Source of the DNA: Boseongicola sp.
Lineage (GTDB): Bacteria; Pseudomonadota; Alphaproteobacteria; Rhodobacterales; Rhodobacteraceae
DNA length: 35,399 nt
Assembly: GCA_028824715.1 (NCBI GenBank)
Contig: JAPPCV010000006.1
Location: forward strand, 1 to 35,399
Direction: 5' to 3'
How positions within the stretch are numbered: position 1 is the stretch's first letter; every line of letters begins with the position of its first letter. Positions 1-9,192 of the stretch are shown here, piece after piece. Made by a program: the position numbers and the translations under genes. A model generated the notes under the pieces. It ran no database searches. It was not told the origin of the DNA and saw only the letters and a program-made list of their open reading frames with translations.

Positions 1-2
1 CA

Positions 3-974
3 AAGGAGCATCCGCATTTCTCCGCACCGCTCGCAGAAGGCGCCGGCCGCGGCATCTCCTGCGGCTTCTGGTTCAACCATGCCGGCGAGACCGCGGTGCA
101 GCTGGCCTTGTCGGAAGACGGCACGGTGCAACTTTCGGTAGGCACGCCAGACATTGGCGGTTCGCGCGCGTCAATGTGCATGATGGCTGCCGAGGAGCTC
201 GGCGTTCCGTACGACGACGTGCGCACGACCATCGCCGATACCGCGACGCTGGGTTACAACGAGATCAGTCATGGCTCGCGCGTGACCTATGCAAGCGGCC
301 TGGCCACGATCGAGGCGGCGCGTGACACGGTCAAGAAGCTCTGCAAGCGTGCTGCGGACAAGTGGGGCATCGAGGCGGAGGCGGTGGAATGGCGTGACGG
401 CTGCGCGATTCCCTCCGGGCCCAATGCAGGTGACTTCGATCCAATGCCGATCAAGGAGATCGCCAGTCGCATGGGCCAGACCGGCGGTCCGATCGTCGGC
501 CATTTCGAGGCGACCCCGGAAGGCGCCGGGGTCTCCTTCGCCACACATATCGTCGATGCCGAGGTCGACCGGGAGACTGGCGCCACGACGGTCACGCGCT
601 ACACGGTGGTGCAGGATGCCGGCAAGGCGATTCACCCGTCCTATGTAGAGGGGCAATACCAGGGCGGCGCGGCGCAGGGGATTGGCTGGGCGCTGAACGA
701 GGAATACATCTATGACGATGACGGTCGGTTGCAGAATGCGGGATTCCTGGACTACCGGATTCCCGTGGCCTCTGATCTGCCGATGATCGACACGGTGATC
801 GTGGAGGTTCCGAACCCGGGCCATCCTTACGGTGTGCGCGGCGTTGGCGAAACCTCGATCTGCCCGCCGCTCGCAGCCATCGCAAACGCGGTCTCCAATG
901 CCGCCGGCGTCCGCATGCAGGACCTGCCGATGCGCCCGTCGCGAATTCTCGGGGCGCTGAAGGCACGGTCGTGA
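3..974 (+). CDS. Xanthine dehydrogenase/aldehyde oxidase-family molybdopterin-binding large subunit (3' part)
   Basis: The reading frame is open from the first bases of the window, so the gene starts upstream and only about 323 C-terminal codons are present. The text matches the molybdenum-binding half of the xanthine dehydrogenase/aldehyde oxidase/CO dehydrogenase large-subunit family. The segment near bases 45-95 has the GRGISCGFWFN pattern, followed by a glycine-rich 'VGTPDIGGS' stretch, and 'VQDAGKAIHP...GQYQGGAAQGIGWAL' at bases 606-693. Close to the end lies GVRGVGET (bases 831-854); in this family the Glu of GVGE is the catalytic base beside the Mo centre. The enzyme would hydroxylate a heterocycle or aldehyde in the cytoplasm, together with FAD and 2Fe-2S subunits or domains that must lie upstream. 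The substrate cannot be read from this part. A MoaD-like gene follows 157 bases later on the same strand. Confidence 0.93.
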   Translation, partial: KEHPHFSAPLAEGAGRGISCGFWFNHAGETAVQLALSEDGTVQLSVGTPDIGGSRASMCMMAAEELGVPYDDVRTTIADTATLGYNEISHGSRVTYASGLATIEAARDTVKKLCKRAADKWGIEAEAVEWRDGCAIPSGPNAGDFDPMPIKEIASRMGQTGGPIVGHFEATPEGAGVSFATHIVDAEVDRETGATTVTRYTVVQDAGKAIHPSYVEGQYQGGAAQGIGWALNEEYIYDDDGRLQNAGFLDYRIPVASDLPMIDTVIVEVPNPGHPYGVRGVGETSICPPLAAIANAVSNAAGVRMQDLPMRPSRILGALKARS

Positions 975-1131
975 TCTGCAGCCCTCGCGTCCGCGACCGG
1001 ACAGGGGCGCACCTGAAGCAAAGTGCCCGCGCGCAGGGCAGCGCGCCGCCGGGTCCAGGGGTGTTTGCATTGCGCTTAAGCCGCCGGGCCACTTCCGGAT
1101 GGGACGGGGCACTTCACTCGGAGGCGGGATC

Positions 1132-1392
1132 ATGAGCTATCGCCCGCTCGTCACGGTCCATCTTTGGTCCGGTCTTCGCAGCCTTGCCGGTGGACAGGAG
1201 GTTGTCGAAGTCCGGGCAGCGACAGTCGGGCAGATGCTCGATGCCCTGGTTGCCGAGATTCCCGCACTTGAGGAACCCGTAGAGTCCGGTGTGTCAGTCT
1301 CGATCGACGGCAAGATATATGCGCAAGGGCTTACCCAGCCAGTCACGGAAGACAACGAGATCTACCTGCTCCAGCGCATCAAGGGAGGGTGA
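1132..1392 (+). CDS. MoaD/ThiS-family ubiquitin-fold small protein
   Basis: This 86-residue protein has the beta-grasp pattern of MoaD/ThiS sulfur carriers: an N-terminal strand (VTVHLWSGLRSLAGG), 'TVGQMLDALVAEIPALEE' as the central helix, and a C-terminal strand 'NEIYLLQRIKGG' that ends exactly in Gly-Gly. A terminal GG is the adenylation and thiocarboxylate site in this family. I chose ATG 1132 because GGAGG lies 7 bases upstream (1120-1124); an in-frame start at 1099 would add 11 residues of low-complexity sequence. It follows a molybdenum hydroxylase gene, so a role in molybdopterin synthesis or sulfuration of that enzyme is a reasonable inference. No moaE, moeB or other cofactor gene is visible here. 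It could instead be a dedicated sulfur or ubiquitin-like modifier. Confidence 0.85.
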   Translation: MSYRPLVTVHLWSGLRSLAGGQEVVEVRAATVGQMLDALVAEIPALEEPVESGVSVSIDGKIYAQGLTQPVTEDNEIYLLQRIKGG

Positions 1393-2309
1393 GACTCCCC
1401 AACTGCATGGCCGGATGCCGGCTCATGGATGTTGCCCGTGTGACGTGGCAAGACATTCCCTGATTGGTGGCAAGTTCGTTTCCAATGTCCTGCAGGACCC
1501 CTTGCCATCAGCACAATGGCCGATTTTGAGCGGGACTCGACATGTACCGGTCCCGTCACGGCAGGAAATTGTCGGGGTCGATTTCCTCCAAGCCATAGAC
1601 CCGGCCCTGCAACTCCGGCTGCGCGAAGACCGGAATCGGTGAGCGGATCCGGTCGGAACCGTCGGTTCGCGCAGCGTCTTTGTGGCCAGTCGGCGAGCAT
1701 CCACGGGGCGGGACGAGCGCGGATTCAATCCAGATTCCTGTTGTCACTGCCGGGCTGGGACTGCCCACTTCTGCCGAAGAAAATGGGACGCCGCAGACGC
1801 TGTGGCCCCGGTTGCGAAGGAAACGCGGGAACCTTCGTCGCCTTCCCTGCGCAAATGCCGCCGGACGCTGCAGGCCGTCTCGGTCGCTCCGACTGCATGA
1901 TTCATTATCTGCCAGTGAAGTGCCAGGGCCGTGTTGGCGTAACCCAGCGCCGTGACGCTGCAGCAATCGAACCAGGCGTCCGGGCCGGACGGTGACTGCA
2001 ATGCCGGACCTGGAGCGTTTCGGCGGCGGGCACGAGGAAGTGGCGATGTGTTGCCGCAGTTCAGCAATTGACTCGAATGGATGCGATGCGAACGATACCG
2101 ATACTGCGACGGGGCATCCAGATCGGCCTCGGTGCAGCGGCACTCGGCCGCCGCATGTCCGGGTTGCGTCTGCGCCGTGGCACGCGCCGGGCGGAACCGG
2201 ATCGTGATTTCTTCGGAGAATGGAAAAGCTTCTTGACGCCAACTCGACTAAATTCCTATCCATGTACTGTAAGAATTACCGCTTTTTGAACTTGACGGAG
2301 AGAAAACGA
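1393..2309. other. 917-base gap without a convincing gene
   Basis: Several overlapping open frames exist on both strands, but most are Arg/Ser/Pro-rich shadows typical of GC-rich noncoding DNA. The one protein-like piece is the end of a minus-strand frame, about 1556-1660, which reads IPVFAQPELQGRVYGLEEID and then DPDNFLP before a stop; I cannot assign it to a family. The last 90 bases should hold the promoter of the TAXI gene: TTGACG at 2233-2238 is a fair -35 element, with a weak TATCCA at 2257-2262 as a possible -10. Confidence 0.5.
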
Positions 2310-3353
2310 ATGACTTCAGCAAGCGATAGCCGTGCCGATCCGGCCGGACCCCTCTGGCTTTGCACCCGAGTTTTCCGCAATGCCAAGGCCGTGCGAATCG
2401 CGGCTGCACTTCTCATTTTGCCTATGCAGGCGACGCTTTCACCGGCACACGCGCTTGAAGGGTTCACCGTGGGGACGGCTTCTGTCGGGTCGACACCTCA
2501 CATCCTCGGAACCGCGATGCAGCAAGTGTTTTCCGAGAAGTTTCCAGATGGCAGGTTCGAAGTTGCGGTAACCGGAGGCAGCATCGAAAACTCGCGGATG
2601 ATGCGTCGTGGCGAGGCAGAACTCGGAATTGCCAGCGTTACCGGCTCCGCAATGAGAAATGCGTGGCATGGACGCAACCTCGAGGCCGGCGAAGAGCCAT
2701 TCAAGGAAATCCGGACCCTGATGGGGTTCGTTCACATTGTCGGGCACCTGATTGCTCGGCCGGGGGCGGGAATCGAGAACTTCGAGGACATCAAGGGAAA
2801 GCGAGTGGGCCTGGGTTCAAGCATCAGGACTTCAGCCCTTCATGAGCCGTTCTGGAGGAGCCAGGGCGTTGAGTGGATTGACGACGTGGAGGAGGTTCCG
2901 CTTGGGTCGCAGGACAGATACCGGTTCCTGGCGGAGGGGCGGGTTGATGCCGCCCTCGCGTGGACGGTCGGCACGAAGCTGGCTGCCATCATCGAGGAGT
3001 ATGCCAGCGCAAACGAGGCAGTCTGGGCCAAGACTGACAAGGCTGCGCTTGAAGAGGCGGGATTCACGGTTTTCGCCTTCGAGCCAGGTTCGCTGCCGGG
3101 GCTGGATTTCGTGAACCATGGCCCCAGCCTGACCATGTCTGCCCTGACCACCACGGTCGAATTTTCGGACGAGGCGGCCTATGAAATCGTCAAGACATTG
3201 CACGAGAACATGGAACAGATCGTTCTCCTCCTGCCCGCCGTGCAGGCGGCCGTAGAGAACCCGGCCATATTCACGTCGCCGTCCGACCCGTTTCCTTACC
3301 ATCCCGGTGCCATCAGGTACTGGAAGGAGGTTGGCCTCTGGGATTCCGAATAA
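2310..3353 (+). CDS. TAXI-family TRAP transporter solute-binding protein
   Basis: This is a 347-residue periplasmic binding protein of the TAXI (TRAP-associated extracytoplasmic immunogenic) family. It begins with a long signal sequence: a basic stretch near residues 22-30, then hydrophobic 'IAAALLILPMQATLSPAHALEG', with likely cleavage after AHA. The mature protein opens with 'FTVGTASVGSTPHILGTAMQQ', the normal TAXI start. It continues with 'VTGGSIENSRMMRRGEAELGIA' and 'FEDIKGKRVGLGSS', both typical ligand-pocket segments. ATG 2310 has GGAGAGA 8-14 bases upstream; an earlier in-frame ATG at 2220 would place 30 polar residues before the signal and is unlikely. The fused TRAP permease follows after 34 bases. 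Together they should import an organic acid or related solute using a sodium gradient; the ligand is not predictable from sequence alone. Confidence 0.92.
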   Translation: MTSASDSRADPAGPLWLCTRVFRNAKAVRIAAALLILPMQATLSPAHALEGFTVGTASVGSTPHILGTAMQQVFSEKFPDGRFEVAVTGGSIENSRMMRRGEAELGIASVTGSAMRNAWHGRNLEAGEEPFKEIRTLMGFVHIVGHLIARPGAGIENFEDIKGKRVGLGSSIRTSALHEPFWRSQGVEWIDDVEEVPLGSQDRYRFLAEGRVDAALAWTVGTKLAAIIEEYASANEAVWAKTDKAALEEAGFTVFAFEPGSLPGLDFVNHGPSLTMSALTTTVEFSDEAAYEIVKTLHENMEQIVLLLPAVQAAVENPAIFTSPSDPFPYHPGAIRYWKEVGLWDSE

Positions 3354-3387
3354 AGGATTCCGCCAGCGATGACGGGCGCGGATAGCA

Positions 3388-5304
3388 ATGATTCGTGGCG
3401 TCGCGGAAACAGCACAGAAACAGGTGCGGACTCTTCTGTTTCTGGCAGTATCGCTTTATGCCCTGTACAACTACTGGCAACCCGGCTTCCCCCTGTCTGA
3501 ACGCGCAACGCTGGCATTGCTTGCGGTTTCGGCATTTTTCGTTTCGATGCAGCCGCGCAACTGGTTGGCAGGCGCCTTCCGGATCGCCCATTTGCTGCTT
3601 GGGTTCGCGGTTTTCGGCTACATCATCCTCAACGCGCATGAACTGCCCTATCGCGAGGGAATCCCGAACAGCACTGACATCATGGTTGGAATAGCGGGCG
3701 TCTACCTGATTCTGGTCGCCGTGAAGGCCTGTCTCGGAAGCGGTCTTGCGGCAGTGACCGTCATATTTCTCCTGTACCTGCTTCTCGGTCAGCATCTGCC
3801 CGTCTGGCTGGGGGGACACAGGGGGTTCAGCCTCGAACGGATCATCTCGTTCCTGTACCTGAACGATGCCGGAATCATGGGATTCGCCATGAGCGCCTGC
3901 CTCAAGTACATGGCACTGTTTCTCATTCTCGGGAAAGTGCTTCAGCAGGTAGGTGCGATGGATTTCGTCATGGGCCTGTCTCGATCGCTGTTCGGAACCG
4001 GGCGTACCGGCCCGCCATTGATGGCCGTCATGTCGAGCGCGCTCGTCGGCACGGTGTCGGGAAGCACGATGGGCAACGTCTACATTTCGGGCAACATGAC
4101 CATCCCTCTCATGAGGCGCGTCGGGATTCGCAGGGAACTCGCTGCAGCGATCGAGGCGGCAGCTTCGAGTGGCGGCCAGATCATGCCGCCGGTAATGGGA
4201 TTCGCCGTGTTCCTGATGATCGTGCTTCTTGATGTCGCGTATGCGGACGTCATCGTGGCTGCGCTGATCCCGGCGACGCTCTACTTCCTGGTTCTCGGCT
4301 TCGGAGTCTGGCTGCGAATTCGCTACATGGAGGCGCCGGGTCAGCCGCACGCCGTCAAGACCGAACACGACCAGCCTTCCGTCATGTCCGCGCTGCTGCA
4401 TCCCGGTCTCGTCACGTTCCTCTGTGCATTGGGTGTGTTGGTGTACCTGCTGGCAAACCGCAATCCGCTGCAAACTTCGGTGATGATCGCCATGGCTGCA
4501 TGCCTGGCGGCCAGTCTCCCCTGGCGCGTGCGCATCACGCCGGGAAAGCTGTTGCAGGCGCTTGTCGACAGCGGACGGGAACTGATCGATGTCGCCATTG
4601 CCTGCCTTGCCCTCGGGATAATTGCCGGCACCGTATTGCTGACAGGTCTTGGGACGAAGCTTCCGGCACTGATGATAGAGTGGTCAACCGGAAATCTTCT
4701 TCTTCTGCTGATCTGCTCGTTCCTGGCATGCATCGTCCTGGGCCTCGGCATCCCCTCCAGCCTGGCATACATGCTGGTGGCGCTGCTGATCAGCCATGCG
4801 ATCGTGCAACTCGGCGTAGAGCTTCTGGACGCCCATCTGTTCGTATTCTATGCTGCCCTTGCGGCAATGATCACGCCGCCCGTCGCCTTGGCCGCCTACG
4901 CCGCAGCCTCCATTGCAAAGAGCGACTACTGGACGACCGGCTGGCTGGCAGCCGCGCTCGGGATGCCGAAATACCTTGTTCCGTTCGCCTTCATCTTCCG
5001 TCCCCAGCTCCTGATGCGGGGGAGCGTCCTGGATATTCTGGCCGTGTCGGCGCTGACACTCGTCGGGCTCGCTGCAGTCTCGCTGGGGCTGACCGGCACT
5101 CGAAATCCGACCGTTTCCACTCTCGCGGCGAAGGTCTGCCTGGTAATCGGGGGCACGTTGGTATCCGTCCCGCCACTTGACGAGGCGTACGTTCTCGCCT
5201 TCGGTACAGCGCTGTGCATGATTGGAATTGCTCCGCTGCTGCTGAGAGTGCAGAGGCAAGGGTGGTCACGAAACGAAAAGAGCGGGACCGACCCATGGCA
5301 GTAG
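3388..5304 (+). CDS. TRAP transporter permease, fused small and large membrane subunits (TAXI-type)
   Basis: This 638-residue integral membrane protein has many hydrophobic segments along its length. The first third corresponds to a DctQ-like small subunit ('LLFLAVSLYALYNYWQPGFP', then further helices up to about residue 140). The rest corresponds to the DctM-like large subunit. Family-like landmarks are 'GPPLMAVMSSALVGTVSGST' (about residues 207-226), 'AAASSGGQIMPPVMG' (about 257-271), and late in the protein 'GLGIPSSLAYMLVALLI' and 'AAMITPPVALAAYAAASIA'. These are the conserved re-entrant-loop regions of TRAP large subunits. The fused layout is normal for TAXI systems, so no separate dctQ gene is expected. 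It follows its binding protein and overlaps the next gene by 10 bases, suggesting one transcript. It would carry out sodium-coupled secondary uptake of the TAXI protein's ligand. Confidence 0.93.
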   Translation: MIRGVAETAQKQVRTLLFLAVSLYALYNYWQPGFPLSERATLALLAVSAFFVSMQPRNWLAGAFRIAHLLLGFAVFGYIILNAHELPYREGIPNSTDIMVGIAGVYLILVAVKACLGSGLAAVTVIFLLYLLLGQHLPVWLGGHRGFSLERIISFLYLNDAGIMGFAMSACLKYMALFLILGKVLQQVGAMDFVMGLSRSLFGTGRTGPPLMAVMSSALVGTVSGSTMGNVYISGNMTIPLMRRVGIRRELAAAIEAAASSGGQIMPPVMGFAVFLMIVLLDVAYADVIVAALIPATLYFLVLGFGVWLRIRYMEAPGQPHAVKTEHDQPSVMSALLHPGLVTFLCALGVLVYLLANRNPLQTSVMIAMAACLAASLPWRVRITPGKLLQALVDSGRELIDVAIACLALGIIAGTVLLTGLGTKLPALMIEWSTGNLLLLLICSFLACIVLGLGIPSSLAYMLVALLISHAIVQLGVELLDAHLFVFYAALAAMITPPVALAAYAAASIAKSDYWTTGWLAAALGMPKYLVPFAFIFRPQLLMRGSVLDILAVSALTLVGLAAVSLGLTGTRNPTVSTLAAKVCLVIGGTLVSVPPLDEAYVLAFGTALCMIGIAPLLLRVQRQGWSRNEKSGTDPWQ

Positions 5305-7499
5305 CGAATGCCATGGCTTCCCTCGCTTCCGAGCTTGCGCGCGACGTCCGGTCGGAAAGGGCCGTGCCCGCCTTGTTCTGCGGGGTGATCTCGGCGGTGC
5401 TGATCCTCGTGTTCAGTGTTTCCATGGCGGCCGTAATCTTCAGCGGACCGCTTTCGGACCATTTCGCTGTCGGGGCGGGAGTGGTGCTCTTTGGCTACTG
5501 CATGATCGGCACGGTGGTCGCGCTGACAAGCGGCTTGCCGGGTGCGATGGCAGGTGCGCCCATGCCTTCCGTCGTGATGATGGTCGTGATTGCAGGCTCC
5601 ATTGACCTGGAGGGCCAGCCCCTTTTCGTGACTGCCGTCTCTGCGGCGTTGATCGGCACCGTCGTTACCGGCCTCTGCTTTCTGGCGATCGGGCACTTCC
5701 GGCTCGCGAGCTTCCTTCGCTTCATTCCCTACCCTGTGGCCGGCGGGTTCATAGCAGGCACCGGCGGCTTGGCATGCGTCCTGGCGCTGGAGTTGATGGG
5801 CATCACGATCAGGAACCCTGACGACCTCGTCAATCTGGAACCTGGCACCCTGCAGTTCGCCGGCATCGGCATCGGATTTGGCGTGGGTCTTTTTGCGCTG
5901 ATGCGGATCTGGAGAAAGTTTTACGTTTTTCCTGCGGCTTTTGCCGTGGCCGCAATCCTGTTCCATGCCGCAATTGCGGCATTCGGAATCTCGGCGGACG
6001 AGGCCAGGGAGGCCGGACTGCTGTTTTCCGTTGCAACAGGCGCGGGGCTTTGGCCTCCTTTCGAGGTTTCGGATCTGGCGTTCATCGATTGGGGGGTGAT
6101 GACACAGCAGATCCCCAATATCCTGATACTGGCTGCGGTAACGCTGATCTGCGTTGTCATGAATCTCGGCGGGATAGAGCTCGCGGCCAACTGCGACCTC
6201 GACTGGAACCATGAATTCAAGGCAGCAGGCTGGGCCAACGCACTCACCGGACTTGGCGGCGCACCCCCGGGGTGTCTGATCGCCCTTACAAGCATACGAA
6301 ATTCGCTGTTCGGTGCCATGACGCGTCTCACCGGACTTGTGACGGCGCTCACGTTGGGCTTTGTGCTGCTGACAGGAGATGCGCTCCTGAAGCTGTTTCC
6401 CGTTCACCTGATAGCGGGCGTCCTCCTGTTCCTCGGCATGCAGATGGTCGACGAATGGCTTGTCAGAAGCTGGCGGAAGCTGGTCCTGACCGACTACGCG
6501 GCCATTGTCGTCGTCTTCCTGACGATCGTCGTCTTCGGATTCCTCGAAGGCGTCGGGGTCGGCATGGCTTTCACCTCGGCCATGTTCGTCATCAGCCTGA
6601 GCGGAACGGACATGATCGGGAACCGGTATACGCTGCGGGAACGCCAGAGCAGGAAGACGCGCCCGATTCCGGACCGTGCCATACTTCTGGCCGAGGGGCA
6701 GCACTCCCAGGGGCACGAGCTGCGCGGCTACCTGTTCTTCGGCACGGCCTACCGAATGGCCGACCAGCTCAGGCTGTCCCTGAAGGAAGATCCTGTCCCG
6801 CGTTTCGTGCTTCTGGGCTTCCGCAACGTGTCGGGCTTCGACTTCTCGGCGGTCAACGCGCTGGCACGGTTCGTCAGGACCGCGAACGCGGAAGGCGTCA
6901 CCGTCGTGATCTACGGAGCGTCGGACCGTCTCAGGTCCACTCTCAGGTCCGAGCTCCCGAAAGAGACGCTTCAGAAACTGGTCATGGAGACGGGCGACGA
7001 CCGCGCGATCGAGAAATGCGAGGACATGATCATCGAGAACTGGAGGCGAGAGTCCGGGCAGGAAAGGAGTGGGCGGCAACAGCTTCTGGACAAGGTTGTG
7101 GAAGACCTTGAGCGTCACCTGGAACGGCTGGCAATGTTTGAACAGCTGATCCACGAATTGGCGGAGTATCTGGAACCGCGAACGTACTCGCCCGGAGAAT
7201 CAATTGTCGCACCTGGCGTGCCGCGTGAGGGGATGCAGCTTCTTCAGGACGGGCAGGCGTCGCAGCACGATGCAACAGGCAATCGGCTCATCCAGTTCTC
7301 CGCGGGCGACGTGATCGAGCCTGGCAGTGCATTTGGCCCGATTGCCGCGGACCTCGCGACGATCGCGGAAGTGCAATGCCGCACGCTTCTGTTCACGCCC
7401 GCTGCAAAGGAACGCCTCGCAAGGTCAGATCCGAAGCGAGCCCTCGAATTGTACGAATATGTGCTTGCCAACATTGCCTCGACACGAGGAATCGGTTGA
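5295..7499 (+). CDS. SulP-family anion transporter with STAS and cyclic-nucleotide-binding-like domains
   Basis: This 734-residue protein has three parts. Residues about 20-450 are membrane-embedded with SulP/SLC26 features, such as 'TSGLPGAMAGAPMPSVVMMV' and a long run of hydrophobic helices ending near 'VGVGMAFTSAMFVISLSG'. Residues about 468-580 form a STAS-like domain ('RGYLFFGTAYRMADQL', then 'FRNVSGFDFSAVNALARFV', where many STAS domains have a DSSA-type site). Residues about 612-722 resemble a cyclic-nucleotide-binding/Crp-like beta-barrel ('LAEYLEPRTYSPGESIVAPG', 'GDVIEPGSAFG'). ATG 5295 overlaps the TRAP permease stop by 10 bases, implying co-expression. It probably moves sulfate, bicarbonate or an organic anion across the inner membrane, with the cytoplasmic domains gating activity. 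The nucleotide-binding residues are not clearly conserved, so ligand binding is unproven. Confidence 0.88.
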   Translation: MAVANAMASLASELARDVRSERAVPALFCGVISAVLILVFSVSMAAVIFSGPLSDHFAVGAGVVLFGYCMIGTVVALTSGLPGAMAGAPMPSVVMMVVIAGSIDLEGQPLFVTAVSAALIGTVVTGLCFLAIGHFRLASFLRFIPYPVAGGFIAGTGGLACVLALELMGITIRNPDDLVNLEPGTLQFAGIGIGFGVGLFALMRIWRKFYVFPAAFAVAAILFHAAIAAFGISADEAREAGLLFSVATGAGLWPPFEVSDLAFIDWGVMTQQIPNILILAAVTLICVVMNLGGIELAANCDLDWNHEFKAAGWANALTGLGGAPPGCLIALTSIRNSLFGAMTRLTGLVTALTLGFVLLTGDALLKLFPVHLIAGVLLFLGMQMVDEWLVRSWRKLVLTDYAAIVVVFLTIVVFGFLEGVGVGMAFTSAMFVISLSGTDMIGNRYTLRERQSRKTRPIPDRAILLAEGQHSQGHELRGYLFFGTAYRMADQLRLSLKEDPVPRFVLLGFRNVSGFDFSAVNALARFVRTANAEGVTVVIYGASDRLRSTLRSELPKETLQKLVMETGDDRAIEKCEDMIIENWRRESGQERSGRQQLLDKVVEDLERHLERLAMFEQLIHELAEYLEPRTYSPGESIVAPGVPREGMQLLQDGQASQHDATGNRLIQFSAGDVIEPGSAFGPIAADLATIAEVQCRTLLFTPAAKERLARSDPKRALELYEYVLANIASTRGIG

Positions 7500-7592
7500 A
7501 TGGCCTGACCGGATTGCCGAGTCAGGCAGACGCGCTGCGGCCTTGCCAGATAAGAGGGGCGCAATGGCCGTGCCTGGCCTTTGCAGCCTTGG

Positions 7593-8390
7593 CTATCCGG
7601 AACCCTCCCACGCAGTCATGGCGTGCACCATGCCGCCGTCAACCGTAATCGTCTCTCCGGTAATGTAGCCCGCTGCATCGGATGCGAGAAATGCGATCAA
7701 TTCTGCCACGTCACTAGGTTCACCGAGTCTGCCAAGGGCCACTCGCCTCGCCATCGCTTCCGCGACAGCCGTCATGTCCTCATGACGCGACTCGAACATC
7801 GCCGTCTTGATGATGCCCGGGTTGACTGCGTTGACACGAACGCCCTTTGGACCCCAGTCCGCGGCAAGAGCCCGCGTCATTGCGTCTATTGCGCCCTTGG
7901 TGGCCGTGTAAGCGACCCGACCGATCGGGCCTCTCAAGCTCGCGACGGACGAGACGTTGATTATCGATCCGCGACCTCGCTCGATCATCGCCGGGCCCAG
8001 TCCGGCCGCAAGCATGAGAAGCGACCGGACGTTAACGGCGAGTATCCTGTCGAGTTCCGCTTCATCGAGCTCTTCCGGTGCGCCCCTTATCGGGAAGCCC
8101 GCGTTGTTGACGAGCACGTCTACGCCCCCAGCCCTGGCAATCGCTGTCTCCGCCAGGCGGGTGCCGGCACCTGCCTCCGAAAGATCTGCTGGAATGATGA
8201 CCGGGTCGTTGCCGAGTCCTGCAGCAACTCGCTCGAGATCAGCGACGGTTCGTCCTGTCAGGATTACGCGCGCGCCCGCCTTGTCCAGCGCCTTCGCAGC
8301 GGCTTCACCAATTCCCCGGCTTGAACCGGTTACAAGGGCCGATCTCGATTCCAGCGACCTGTTGCAGAGATCATGCCGCGATTCTTGCAT
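7593..8390 (-). CDS. Short-chain dehydrogenase/reductase (SDR), FabG-like
   Basis: This 265-residue classical SDR is NAD(P)-dependent and cytoplasmic. The Rossmann motif TGSSRGIG is at residues 21-28, NNAG at 95-98 and the structural Asn at 120. The catalytic set is Ser148, Tyr161 and Lys165 (YTATK). The C-terminal 'PSDVAELIAFLASDAAGYITGETITVDGG' is the normal end of FabG-like members. I place the start at ATG 8390 because GGAAGAG precedes it at a good distance; an in-frame ATG at 8405 would add five residues with no good ribosome-binding site. It sits alone, convergent with the SulP gene (93 bases between stops) and facing away from it, so it is probably its own transcription unit. The substrate (sugar, acyl or alcohol) is not readable. 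A 7-base hairpin at 7503-7527 lies between the convergent genes. Confidence 0.92.
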   Translation of the reverse strand: MQESRHDLCNRSLESRSALVTGSSRGIGEAAAKALDKAGARVILTGRTVADLERVAAGLGNDPVIIPADLSEAGAGTRLAETAIARAGGVDVLVNNAGFPIRGAPEELDEAELDRILAVNVRSLLMLAAGLGPAMIERGRGSIINVSSVASLRGPIGRVAYTATKGAIDAMTRALAADWGPKGVRVNAVNPGIIKTAMFESRHEDMTAVAEAMARRVALGRLGEPSDVAELIAFLASDAAGYITGETITVDGGMVHAMTAWEGSG

Positions 8391-9192
8391 CCTGGTCTCT
8401 TCCATGGCTTCGGACTCGTTCGATCCGCCGGAACGGTAGTCCCGTGTCAGGCCAATGTAAACGGAGCGAACTCGGGGTGCGTGATTCCCATATGATCACT
8501 TTTTTGGTGCCACCACGTTCGGCCCGCACGTCACGCAGTGAACGCGACCTGCGCGACCTGTCGGATGTCGTTTGCGCATTTGGGTGGCTTCCATCGGCTG
8601 TTGGGCATTCACCATCGGCCGACACGGCACATACGTTGACCTTGCGCCAGGACGCAAGCACGCGTACGCCGACGAAACGGACTATCCTGACGTGGCCGCT
8701 TGGAGTGCGTCGCCATGGGGTCCTGAGTTTTGGATCGCCTCGACCGGAGCTGATCTGGACGGCGAAGTCCGGGACGGACCGGTCCGCATGATCCGCGTTT
8801 CGACACGGTCTGGCTGATTGGTTCTCCCCGCGGGGTCGAATGCCGGGCAAGACGGAAGATTTCGGCGAAACGCAAGAACGGGAAATGTGCCACAGGACGG
8901 AGAAGTTGGTGCTGCCGACGGCGGGCTGCTCGTTCATTCGTCGAATTCTTGAGCCGCGTTGCGCCAGATTGCGTCGGTGACTGTGAGCTTGCATTGATGA
9001 GGACTCATGCGGAAGCTGGCCATGCGCTCCGATCCGTGTGGGCAGACCTTCACTGCATCATCGACACGGCTGTCAGGCCCACGACCCATGTTTCCTCACG
9101 GACCGTTGGCAGATCCACCCGGTACACCTTCGGCCGGAACCGGCGCTGACCCAGGAACAAGGGTACCGCCGCCCGTTGCGACGTCGTCACGC
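8391..9192. other. 802-base gap upstream of the SDR gene and beyond the CRISPR array
   Basis: I see no confident gene. A plus-strand frame at 8572-8817 (TTG start, 81 codons, Trp- and Asp-containing) is somewhat protein-like but has no ribosome-binding site and no family I recognise. The minus-strand frame through 8371-8994 is Arg/Ser-rich and overlaps the SDR start, so it is probably a shadow. The promoter of the SDR gene should lie in the left end. The stretch near 9125-9155 has a GC-rich segment vaguely like the CRISPR repeat, but it is too diverged to count. Confidence 0.45.

Noticed and set aside
1556-2263. A 235-codon minus-strand gene
   Set aside because: Most of it is Arg/Ser/Pro-rich with no family pattern or ribosome-binding site; only its end is protein-like.
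4926-7154. A 742-codon minus-strand open frame opposite the SulP gene
   Set aside because: It is the antisense shadow of a well-supported transporter; composition is His/Arg/Gln-rich with no domain pattern.
7503-7527. Hairpin GCCTGAC/GTCAGGC as a terminator between the SulP and SDR genes
   Set aside because: The stem is only 7 bases with an 11-base loop and no T-run on either strand.
8572-8817. An 81-codon plus-strand small gene
   Set aside because: TTG start, no ribosome-binding site and no family; kept only as a remark in the gap entry.
8371-8994. A minus-strand gene next to the SDR
   Set aside because: It overlaps the SDR start, is Arg/Ser-rich and lacks any recognisable motif.
9119-9156. 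A possible fourth, distal CRISPR repeat around 9120-9156
   Set aside because: Only a short GGCCGGA piece and a GCGCTGAC end resemble the repeat, and the palindrome is broken; spacing fits but identity is too low.
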